Assembly (NCBI GenBank): GCA_019400425.1
Contig: JAFREE010000277.1
Location: forward strand, 1-19,643
Length of the DNA: 19,643 nt
Direction of reading: 5' to 3'
DNA from: Hymenochaete sp. R1
Lineage: Eukaryota; Basidiomycota; Agaricomycetes; Hymenochaetales; Hymenochaetaceae
Below, piece after piece: positions 8,022 to 16,890 of this stretch (position 1 is the first letter of the stretch; the number at the start of each line of letters is the position of its first letter). The notes beneath the pieces were generated by a model. The model made no database searches. It worked only from the letters and a program-made list of their open reading frames with translations, and was not told where the DNA came from. The translations under genes and the position numbers were made by a program.

Positions 8022-11000
8022 ATGTCCGCCTCGTCCGACGACATTCACACAACGCCTCCGGGATCTTCGGCAGACGAGGCTGAAGTGGTGCAGTCTTTGA
8101 CGGGAGATCCCGATGCGCCCATGCCCAGAGCCTTGCCTCGTCGTGGTCTTAATGTCCGTCCCCCAAGGACCGGTCCGAAAGTCGTTTCGTTCTCGCAGTT
8201 GTTAAGTGAGATGGTCACGTCGTTGCAGCCCGAGCCGGCCGATATCGGCGAATCGGACGGCCAGACCGTTGACAATCTCGTCGACCGATACAGTCGAGGT
8301 GACGACATTGACCCTCAGGTCATGGGTCAGACCGTTATTTTGACAGGTTTGGACAAAAGGACGGAGTCGCCGTATTATTTGAATTTATCGGATGTGGAGG
8401 CGTCACGGTGCAGATCACTTGCATTTGAACCTCTTCTCATGCGCGACATCGATTCTCTCATCGGTTTCTCCAGGACGTTGCCTTATACAGCCATCCTGTC
8501 ACTGTATTACGAACCTCGTACCGAAAAATCTTTGCATAAGAATCTCCACTTGACGATTCCTGTCGAACTGAGGGTGAAGGTCAGTCCCCTCCCCGCGCCG
8601 TCGGACCACTTCCGACGTTTTTCTCACTTCGTTCGTTTAGACCTTACATTTTCCCGTACATGCTATTCCGAGTTTGGCGATCGGCTCGGTCGGCTTGCGT
8701 CACACTTTATACGTTCTCCTGCCCGGACTCATCGAGGATATGTCCTTCAGGGTTGCGAAACAAGTATCGGTGGACATCAAAATCAAAGTGTACGACGCGA
8801 TTACGAAAGCATTGGATGACACAGAAAGTCTGCGTACTTCGGAATGGATGCCGACTTACTCGGCATCTTACACCCGTCAAAAACGTCGTCCAGGCGGGAT
8901 TGTTAGGGGGGCATTGGATCTTACCCCGGCAGTCCAGCGATCTTTTGCCGGATTCCTGATGGAGGAATTTGACAAGGATCCGGATCTTAAGAATGCATTC
9001 TTCTGTCACGATTTCGCAGGAACGAAAAACCGCAACAGCGCGCTACTGTTGCCATGTACTGTCGCCGAGGCTGCGCAACAGATTGAGGATGCAATTTCGG
9101 AAATCGATTTTCGTGAAGTGGACAAAGCGGGTGAAATATGGGTGGCGGACATCGCATTCACCGTCGCTGCAAGGGGCTGCGTACTCATTCCGAAAAGACT
9201 CAAACATGGAGACTTATTGACTTTGATGTTGGGGAGAGAATCGGCCGGGATCATTTCTCGTCCCTCTTTCAACGAAGACTGCATCGGGTTTTTGCAGGAC
9301 TTTGCTGGTTTTCGGGTCGAATTGAAACCCGAAGATTCCGAAAATGGCATGGTTAAAAGTGTTCAAGTATACTCCAAAGAAAAGGATCCGGCTTACATCT
9401 GCGACGACTACAACACAACTGGCAAAGGCGTTCTTTATACTGACGTTGTCACCGCCATCAAGAAACGAAAGACTACGGTTGAACCGATCAAGGATGTCGT
9501 CGCTCTTTTCGTCGCGGCAGCGCGTAAAGCGTCTTTTCCAGGCAGGGGAGAAATGAGAGTCGATTTGAAAGGTACGGCCGTTTCGGTCTGTCTATCAGAT
9601 TACATGTCTTAAATTGTACTTTAGATTGTGCATACGTCATGACCGATTTGTTTGTGGAAGACGTTCTAACTTATTTTTATGCGGTTCCGACGAAAGAGTG
9701 GATGTAAGTCTTTCGACTTTCATTTTGTGGTTTTTTTTTCCTCTTACTCATTCGGTCTTCAGGAGTCTCAAGGCACTGAGGGCTTCGTGCTGTTTACGTG
9801 CTCTCGAAAAGATACTCAGTCGCCCACCGCAGGAGCTTTGTGATCCGACGGTTTTGTCGTTTATCCACGGGGTCCTCTACATCGTCAACGGTTTACTTTC
9901 CCGACCGAAAACTGGTTCGAATTTCAACCGCATTTGGAACGCGCTGTTTTGCGGCGATTTCAAGAAAACGTCAGGACGCAGTCTTCCGGCAGCGAATTAC
10001 TTGGGACTTTACGCAATTAATTTGAGAGGTCCGTGTCCTAGAATGATCACTTCCGTCGGAAAAGAAGCTCTTTTAGGCTTCACCAAATTCAATTATCTGG
10101 ATGACCTATACCGCGATCTCCAAAGTAAGCACAGACGCTTCACCGAAAAAACCGATAACCCCTGTCGGGTGGCGAAATCATCGGCAACAAAAACGTCCGT
10201 CATATACGTTTCGCCGGAAGAACTGGACACCATCCAACCTTTCTTCCAATTGGACTCGATGGCCAACATGTTGCAGGATCGCGGTATACGGATCTGGGAC
10301 GCTTTTACACGAGACTCAGACAACGACGGTATCGATTTAATCGCGATGCGGCAGGATTTTCCGGCATTTAAAACGGTGTTTTCTCGTTCTTTGTCCGGCG
10401 CTTTGACGCTTCTTGTCATGCAGATGTTTGCAGACATACTTATCAAGTGTCCTAATCCGAGGGACTCTCCCGACGACAGCTACTTGTTACTTCCGCACAG
10501 TCATCGCACCGGCATCGACATCTTCAAGAGGAACGACCTCGGCACTCTTTTTATGTATTTCGGTCTCAGACGAGTCTCGATCACCGAATGGGACAAAAGT
10601 TTCGAAGCGTTTTTACCGTCCAAATACAAACCGATGCCCCAAAGTAAACACAACCAGTACCGCATTATGACATACTTCAACATGTGGCACAACTTTTGTG
10701 GCGCCCTCAACAAGCATCTTTCCGCGAGAGAATCGGCTTCGTGCATAACGATTTTACAAAAGACGATTCGTGAGTACGTGACTCGTCAAGTCCATTGGCT
10801 CCCCGTGTCCGATTACTGTAACGTGTGGATAACGACCGAGAAAAAGGCTGGCCCAAAGGATAAGATCATACGCATTCGTATGCGTAAGACTAATAACGGT
10901 GTTTTCCTCATGCCGAACCCGATGAAATGGACCGCCAGTAAGGCCTACAGCGATCTGCGCAAGATGATGGGCACCGAAGATGGTCCAGAGGCACGGGACC

Positions 11001-12350
11001 GTGCCATCAAGTACTTCAACGAGCTAGAGGAGAGGTCCAACAGCCGCGAAAACGAGCGATCCGAAGAGGGCGATGACGGCGGCATCGAGCGAGAAGAACC
11101 CGAAGACCCGCCTCCTGTTCGAACGTTAGACGAAGACGTTTTTCGGTATAACGACGAACCGTCTATGGAAGAAATCCGAGGACATCCAAAGCCCCCGGAG
11201 AACAGTTTACAGCGACAATCAAGTTTCTGGGACGACGAAGAGAACGACAACACCGACTCGGAAGAGGGATTCGACTTCGACCTCGATGACGGAGCAGCAC
11301 CCGCGGGGTCTAGATACCAAAGATCTGAGTACGAAAGAGCAGATCCTGTCGATATTGACGAAGAAGCCGAAGAGGCGAATTTCGACAGTCGCCAGAGAGA
11401 CCGGTTCGACGAAGCCGCGGCTCGACAACCAGTCGCAGGACCGTCGAGAACTCGCAGTCACTCGCAAGTACGTCCAATCAATCGAGCCCCCGTGCATCCG
11501 GCTGAGCCTGAAACCCGGCAACGTAAGTTTCCTAATTATTCTACTTTAAATGCTCAGTAAAGAAATGACCGGAACAGATATGAATCAACTTTTCGGCGAC
11601 CTGCCGAGAAGGGAACCAGTTCAGCAGAGATCGGTCTCTACATGGGCCGAAGGCGTTGCTCAAACTACATCTACTCAACCACAACCACAACCACAACCGA
11701 ATCATGTTCCTGATCCTGTTCCTGTTCTTAGAAGAACCGCCACTCCTGCTCCTACTCCAACTCCGCAAATCACCCATGGCGTGACTCGTGTCCAGTCGAT
11801 GATCACGATGCAGGCTAAGGCTGCCGAAAAACGAAAGGCAGCGGAAGAACTTGAACGAGCAGCCCAGAACATCACGGACGAGACAGGTACGCGCCCGACA
11901 GTACTCAATGACGCACCGAGCGATGCGGGTTCCGGTGGATTATGCGTCATACGACCACGACTGCAACCGTCGAGAAAAGCAAAAGGCAAGGAGAGGGCAC
12001 GCGATCCACCCGAACATGACGACGACGACGATAACGATAGCAACGGGACCGGTCTGGTCCCTATTTCAAAAGACAATAGTCGCCTTAAGCCACGCCCAAG
12101 ACCCGCGTCGTCTCAAAGCTCGTCGAAATCTGGATCCAGCACCCATAGAGCGCAGAGAATGCTTACGGACATGTTAACGGGTCCACCGCGCATCTCACGA
12201 CAAAACTCTGGAAACTCCCAAAGAAGTGCGGGCGCAAGGAGCACGACATCCGAAGGTCTAGTCCCCATCGTCAAACGCATCAACCTAGGGGCTGCTGACA
12301 AGGGTCCCCGTATCATAAACGGAGTAATTCAGATCGAGGACGACGACTGA
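8022..12350 (+). CDS. Unrecognised 1366-residue protein with acidic low-complexity C-terminus, 5 exons
   Basis: Proposed exons are 8022-8579, 8641-9571, 9625-9703, 9763-11522 and 11578-12350. Their lengths sum to 4101 bases, an exact multiple of three, and every junction keeps an open frame, which supports the model. I recognise no domain. Residues 1-60 are Ser/Asp/Pro-rich. About residues 70-940 look globular, with mixed hydrophobic and charged sequence and no obvious transmembrane stretch, Walker, zinc or protease motif. From about 940 the chain is disordered and acidic, with an acidic Glu/Asp block, PQPQPQPQP, PAPTPTP, a short Lys/Glu/Ala helix likely to be a coiled coil (near 11811-11870), a DDDDDNDSN run and Ser/Arg-rich segments. 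Such tails are common in nuclear proteins, but that is inference. Intron 1 carries the 17-bp palindrome. The acceptor at 11577 was chosen because the nearer one at 11557 runs into a stop codon. Confidence 0.8.
8600..8616 (+). repeat. 17-bp palindrome copy inside intron 1 of the 8022 gene
   Basis: GTCGGACCACTTCCGAC has perfect arms. Intron 8580-8640 starts GTCAGTCCCCTCCCCGCGCC, then the palindrome, then GTTTTTCTCAC and GTTTAG. The layout matches SNF2 introns 2, 3 and 5 although the gene is unrelated. Confidence 0.9.
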
Positions 12351-12358
12351 GCATATTT

Positions 12359-12779
12359 GTCGGAATGGTTCCGACGGCGTGGGGAGGGGCCTAGGTGATA
12401 CTTGTAATGACAGATTTGCTAAATTGAATTTTTAATGTTATCAAATATGTTTATCTCCCGTCGATCAAGATGGGAATGGAAAGACATGATAGAAAATCTG
12501 CGAGAACCATCATTTAAGTTTATGTCGGACCTAGTCCGACGCTGCTGCAGGGCAACTGAAAAGTCACGTGACTCGCCCATGTGTGTACGCGCAGTCGGAC
12601 CAGGTCCGACCCTCTTAGACCCCTTTTCAGATGTAACACAGCATATAGTCACAGCCACCAATAGTCCCTGTCTGCCGCAGTCGGATGACATCCGACTCTT
12701 TTGTTACAGTCCAAAAAAGGAAATGCAAAAAAAATTCACGGTCGATCCCCCTTTCCTGCGCAGTCGGAGAAGATCCGAC
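12359..12779. repeat. Array of five 17-bp palindromes
   Basis: Perfect-arm copies are at 12359-12375, 12524-12540, 12594-12610, 12680-12696 and 12763-12779, with start-to-start spacings of 165, 70, 86 and 83 bp. The last three are each preceded by GCA. The first reads, on the minus strand, CCCCTCCCCACGCC before the palindrome and AAAT after it, so it is an inverted copy with the same flanks as the intronic ones. The spacers are not repeats of each other. Some centres extend the symmetry: copies at 12594 and 12680 are 8+1+8 perfect palindromes. Confidence 0.9.
12562..12573. promoter_or_regulatory. E-box-like palindrome AGTCACGTGACT
   Basis: This is a 12-bp perfect palindrome with a CACGTG core, the binding class of bHLH factors such as fungal Cbf1/Pho4 types. 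It lies within the palindrome array about 450 bp upstream of the exonuclease start. Function is inferred from the motif only. Confidence 0.3.
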
Positions 12780-12962
12780 ATCTACGCACTGCACCCTTAG
12801 AAGGAAAGTCGATCGTTTCCAAGTCACCAAATCAGTCGAGAAGCGCATGGTTCTTACAGATGGACCACTCACAACTCTCTCATTACAAGATTCCCGAGTC
12901 ACTGCTGCGAGTCATTAGTAGTTCACATAGAAGGAGTCACATTTTAAGCGCCGGCAAGGCTT

Positions 12963-12967
12963 TATAA
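12963..12967 (+). promoter_or_regulatory. Possible TATA box of the exonuclease gene
   Basis: TATAA in the context GGCTTTATAAGC lies 57 bp before the ATG at 13020. Confidence 0.35.
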
Positions 12968-13019
12968 GCTGCTTAATGTGAGACAATGGTAGTTTCAACA
13001 CGGAAGCAAAATTCCCCCG

Positions 13020-13917
13020 ATGTCTCAAGTGAGTTCTCCCCTTTGTCTTGAACTGAATCTAATCGATCTATAGATGTCCCCGCCCCTCGTCGCGTACGTC
13101 ACCGACGCCTCCCTCGTTCATGCGGCTGTGTCGCTCCTCAGACTGGACGCAAATAAAGTTCTCGGGTTTGATGTCGAGATGTCAGGATCGAAAGTGTGGG
13201 TGATTCAGCTTGCTGGAGAGCATCTGATTGTCGTGTTTCACGTCGGTCTCATCAAACGTAGATTTGTGTTACTATTTTTGTTATGAATCGTCTAATGTGC
13301 TTTCAGAAAACGAGGACGTTTTCCCTCCCTCTCTATCGTTGCTTCTGCAAGATAATGAATACATAAAATGTGGGGTGCAATCACGGAGTAAGTTTCGTTT
13401 CGTCGTTCACTTTTTCTTTTGTCTTGCACCAATTTACAATGATCTAGGCGACGCCAAACGGATCTGGGTGACTTTCGGCGTTGTGGTTAAACATTGCGTC
13501 GATGTTTCAGACATGGCGTTCGAGTGTCTCCCACGTCGTTTCGTCTCCCTCACCACCGGATCCAGTTCGACATCTGACGCTGACGTCATTAGAGGCAAAG
13601 GGCAAGGTCTCGGCCTCGCTTTTCTCGCTCAAAAAATACTTGGGCGCCAAATGTCTAAGGAAATGGGGCCCGGATATTGGAATGAGACCTTAGGGCCGCA
13701 ACGTCTGAAATGTATGTACTAATGACTGATTTAAGATTTACATTTAACAAGCACTCAATTAGATGCAGCAGAAGATGCAGAAGTGGGTCGAGCGTTATAC
13801 GTTCGAATAAAAGCAGAGTGCGACTTTGCATTTAATAGTCGTAGATTTACATGTGATTGTATCGACGGCTTTTTTTATTTTTTGGGGACAAATATCAAAT
13901 GGACGTCTTTTTATTAA
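13020..13917 (+). CDS. DEDDy 3'-5' exonuclease (WRN/RNase D-like), 5 exons
   Basis: Proposed exons are 13020-13028, 13074-13257, 13307-13387, 13448-13711 and 13763-13917, giving 230 residues with all phases consistent. The DnaQ-like exonuclease fold motifs are complete: Exo I GFDVEM (D36, E38) followed by VWVIQLAGEHLIVVFHV; Exo II CGVQSRSDAKRIW (D93); and Exo III YAAEDAEV (Y180, D184), making it the DEDDy subclass. FPPSLSLLLQDNEYIKCGV between Exo I and II is typical of the WRN-exonuclease group, and GQGLGLAFLAQKILGR precedes Exo III. Family members remove nucleotides from 3' ends with two metal ions. No helicase or HRDC domain follows, so it is a stand-alone nuclease domain. A Ser/Thr-rich stretch around LTTGSSSTSD is longer than usual. 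The start could instead be the ATG at 13074, losing only three residues. Confidence 0.85.
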
Positions 13918-14639
13918 TAGCGATTGTGTGACAATGACTGGATTATGTAAATGCATAAGCAACCGGACTCAATCCGATTTCCATGGTGCTCAACTCACTA
14001 CATTGATGCATTGTGATCTACATGGGATTACTTAATATAAAAGTAATTTTACATCATACTAAATACCAATTCACCAAAACGTCGGAAAATGTCCGACGCG
14101 CTGACAGAGAGACCTTACAGGGGTTCGAGATTAACTCTGTAAGATACATGTGAATGTCGGATCAGGTCCGACGTCGTGGTACGCAATTTCTACGCGGATA
14201 GTCTCACTGCACTATATTATACAATGAAATGTTTCAAAATGTCGGATCAGATCCGACGCGGTGATGCACCACTGACTTGTTTGAAAAATTGATGTACATT
14301 AAGTTAACAAGCAGTGCATAAAAATGTCGGATTTGTTCCGACACACTGTTGGAGGGACTACTTCCTGACTTCGATCTTGATGACTTTCGTAAAACTGATC
14401 TTGAAACATAGGCACGCACTTTTGTTGGCAAAATGGTGACTTTAGGTCATTCACCTGCTGTTATTAATGAAAGTGTCGGAAAAGATTCGACCTAATTGCC
14501 ACAGTAAGCTCATGAACAGTCTCAATGATTTGGATAGGGTCTTGTCTTTCTCACTGCCTTACCCCATGTTTTTTCGGGGAAGACGGGCTGCGTTGCTGAC
14601 CGGCTCGTCGTGGGGCCATTTGGGGTTCGATTCGGCTCA
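13918..14639. other. Intergenic region with second palindrome array
   Basis: This region is AT-rich with no supported gene. A decayed palindrome (13962-13978) lies just after the exonuclease stop codon, followed by the array at 14081-14490. Beyond 14500 nothing recognisable appears until the tandem repeat. Confidence 0.5.
14081..14490. repeat. Second array of five 17-bp palindromes
   Basis: Copies are at 14081-14097, 14156-14172, 14241-14257, 14326-14342 (perfect arms) and 14474-14490 (one mismatch), spaced 75, 85, 85 and 148 bp. Most are preceded by AAT or AAAAT and the first four are followed by a GC-rich or CAC start. Read on the minus strand, that gives GC-rich then palindrome then ATTTT, so this array is inverted relative to the intronic copies. 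The copy at 14241 is an 8+1+8 perfect palindrome. This is the last cluster before the retroelement side of the window. Confidence 0.9.
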
Positions 14640-15147
14640 TTTTTTTGGAGTGCGCTTGTGTCGATCAGGGCTACGTTTTTGACTTTGTGAGATGTCCGTT
14701 TTTGGACTTTTCTTCTCACGCTTTGGATGCTTATCACATGGCATTTGTGAGTTCAGATGGCATCCGATGGATCTTGTTTGACTTTGTTTGTGCTTGTATT
14801 GGCCTGGGCTACGTTTTTGACTTTGTGGGATGTCCGTTTCTTCTCACGCTTTTGATGCCTATCACGGTGTGCAGTTTGCATCCGATGGGTCTTGTTTGAC
14901 TTTGTTTGTGCTTGTATGGACCTGAGCTACCTTTTTGACTTTGTGGGATGTCTATTTCTTCTCACGCTTTTGATCCCTATCACATAGCGCACTTCTTGTC
15001 ACATTGATCTCATTTGACTATGTTTGCGCTTGTATTAGCCTAGGACCATCTCATTTTGGCTCGTCACAGCTTCTGTCAATCCTGGCTCCATTTTGGGACT
15101 TTTGTTCTCACACTTTTGATCGCTCTCATAGGGAGCAGTTGTGGACT
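14640..15147. repeat. Degenerate tandem repeat, period about 118 bp
   Basis: Units run roughly 14640-14776, 14777-14894 (118 bp), 14895-15012 (118 bp) and 15013-15147 (decayed). Shared landmarks are TTTGACTTTGTTTGTGCTTG, then GGGCTACGTTTTTGACTTTG, then TTCTTCTCACGCTTTTGAT and CTATCAC. Open frames across it arise from the repeat and are not convincing genes. Confidence 0.8.
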
Positions 15148-15436
15148 TTGTTTCTCATGCCCCCCTATGGCCAGTTCTCATCCAATCACACCTGTTCACT
15201 TCTCCCTGTCATCTTCGCATGTATGTCCATTTTAGGTACTTTTTTCTATGGTCTATATTAGGAAATGTTTTCCCATGCTGTATGCACACTTCTCATGCTG
15301 ATAAAGGTGCAGGCAAGCACCCCCAGAGCAGAGAAGCCCCCCTCGTTTTCCAATAAGATGCTTTCAGAGCCAGCAGCAGACTTGTCAGATGTTGTTAGTA
15401 AGCAATGAGGGTCACTAGTAAGACACAATGCAGAGA
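15148..15436. other. Unassigned stretch up to the retroelement
   Basis: I see no gene, no palindrome copy and no clear repeat. The five bases before the LTR (AGAGA, 15432-15436) would be one half of the element's target duplication, but the other end is outside the window. Confidence 0.4.
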
Positions 15437-15888
15437 TGTTAGAGTCCAATCCGAAGTCTGACAATGCAAGCTCAAGGTATTATGGAACTTCGGTACAAGG
15501 CTTATCTAAGGCTTGCTGACTAAGCCTAATCAACACCTTTTAGAGTTTAAAGGTTATAACTTCAGAGTAGAGTTTCAAAGAGTAAGAGTTCTTTAAAGCC
15601 GAAGCTTTATCAGAGACCTTGTAACCAGATAGTTATTGAGAACTAAGAGGTCAAGCTGAGGTTCTAACACCGAAGCTTGCCCTCTATTTATACTACATGA
15701 TGAGGCTGTGCAGGCTGTGCACGGACCATCTGACTAATACAAAAGAATGTTCCAGAAATGAGTCATGTGGAGTCGAATGACATCATCATGAGACGAAACA
15801 TGAAACAACAATAGAAAACAAAAGAAAACGCGTCAAACAAAAGAGAACAATAAAGAAAATTTAGGTAAGGGGTTTTATTGTTGTAACA
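15437..15888 (-). repeat. 3' LTR of the chromovirus (452 bp)
   Basis: On the minus strand it starts TGTTACAACAAT directly after the polypurine tract and ends GGACTCTAACA, giving the TG...CA ends and short TGTTA/TAACA inverted termini expected of an LTR. A TATA box (GTATAAATAG, minus strand, near 15685-15693) lies about 200 bp from its start. The boundary at 15437 is inferred from the termini; a 5' copy is not available for comparison. Confidence 0.75.
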
Positions 15889-15890
15889 TT

Positions 15891-15900
15891 ACCCCCCCTT
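15891..15900 (-). other. Polypurine tract
   Basis: On the minus strand AAGGGGGGGT lies two bases before the LTR start. It is the standard primer position for plus-strand DNA synthesis in LTR elements. Confidence 0.7.
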
Positions 15901-15994
15901 CTAGACGAAAGACACTGTTTTTCGAAAATATTTCAATGGAGCATTTGAAAAGAAAAAGGAAACAATGAGAAGTCAAAATAAAATCAAACACAAT

Positions 15995-16871
15995 TTAGAG
16001 GTGATCCTCATCCGTACTTCCTTCGGCATCATCATCTGGGTCAGCTCCAACTGGTGAGTTCGGTCTCTCTGGTATTGGTGGTGGTACAGGTAGCGGGTGG
16101 TGTATGCCATAGTGCGAGTCGACTTTACGAATGAGGTCGTGAAGGTTGTTGTCATAGAACCACTGGATGAAACGACCTTGTCGTGTTCGTTGAAAAGCGA
16201 CATCATCCCAGATTGCTCGAATTTGCTGTTCCAGTCGAAGGGCTTCTTTCGCTCTGTCTTTAGCTATTGCGTCCGCCTCGTGATAATGGTGCAAGTCTTT
16301 TTCGAGTGTCAGAAAGGTCCACTGGTTGTCTGGGTTCCAGTGGGGACCAGGTTCGTTTAGACGGGTGCAGTGGTCGGGGTCGTTGGAGCGTACAAAGGTT
16401 TCGATGAATTCCAGGTCTACACGTGCCGTTAGCGTCTCTTCTTCTATTTGGTCTTGGACTTCTTCAATCAGGTCCTGGCGCGCTTCCTGTGCAGTGTATA
16501 ATGGAATCAATGTAGACTTCCCCATGTCCCGATTGGATGCTTGCGAGGAGCGCATAAGCCTGTACGTCCTGGCGGGATATACGAGGGCTGAAGATCGAGG
16601 CGTGGAGACGGAACGAATGGGGGCCATGTGTCTGGAATGAAGTTGCGCGAAGATCGGTGATGGTCTGAAGGGTAAAGAGGATAGCTCGTGACTGGGTGGT
16701 GTTGTCGACGCGGAGACGGATAATACGATCGGTGCTGACGATGGGAATGCCGTAGAAGATGTCAATGATAAAGAAGAGATTGCCTTCGCTTGATAGGCCA
16801 ACAGAGTAGTTTGTAGTGGAGACAGGGTAAAGTGAGACGTTAACTGTTGTGATAGCGTTGGGGTCGCTCAT
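15995..16871 (-). CDS. Unknown ORF downstream of pol in the chromovirus, needs one +1 frameshift
   Basis: Two overlapping frames seem to form one protein of about 291 residues. The first begins at the ATG at 16871, 19 bases after the preceding ORF ends, and stays protein-like to about 16500. The second carries the rest to the stop at 15995. Joining them requires skipping one base, somewhere in 16466-16801 and most likely near 16500-16545. The N-terminal half is rich in beta-type hydrophobic and Thr/Ser sequence. The C-terminal half is helical and charged (EEVQDQIEEETLTARVDLEF), then Pro-rich and acidic. I recognise no domain. It could be an element-encoded accessory protein. The frameshift may be a decay mutation or programmed. 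Confidence 0.45.
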
Positions 16872-16890
16872 ATTGAACTGCTAGAACGAC

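Larger units (their letters stand above)
12351..13019. other. Intergenic region with palindrome array upstream of the exonuclease gene
   Basis: No gene is supported. The region holds five palindrome copies, an AGTCACGTGACT palindrome, and a possible TATA box at 12963. It must contain the 3' end of the 8022 transcript and the promoter of the exonuclease gene. Confidence 0.55.

Noticed and set aside
11523..11557. 35-nt intron near the 3' end of the 8022 gene
   Set aside because: The GT-AG pair is there, but the resulting frame stops within a few codons; the acceptor at 11577 keeps the frame open to 12350.
13555..13571. Palindrome-like sequence in the exonuclease exon 4
   Set aside because: It has three arm mismatches. 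It may be a decayed copy, since it encodes the extra Ser/Thr stretch, but it is too weak to count.
12359..14490. Palindrome arrays as a CRISPR array
   Set aside because: The repeat is only 17 bp with a variable centre, spacing is irregular at the ends, copies lie in both orientations and also in introns, and the DNA is eukaryotic.
12359..14490. Palindromes as transcription terminators
   Set aside because: They have hairpin potential but no T-run in a fixed position, occur inside exons and introns, and eukaryotic genes do not end this way.
14640..15261. Several + strand open frames of 70-85 codons
   Set aside because: They are produced by the 118-bp tandem repeat, with no start context, splice structure or protein-like composition.
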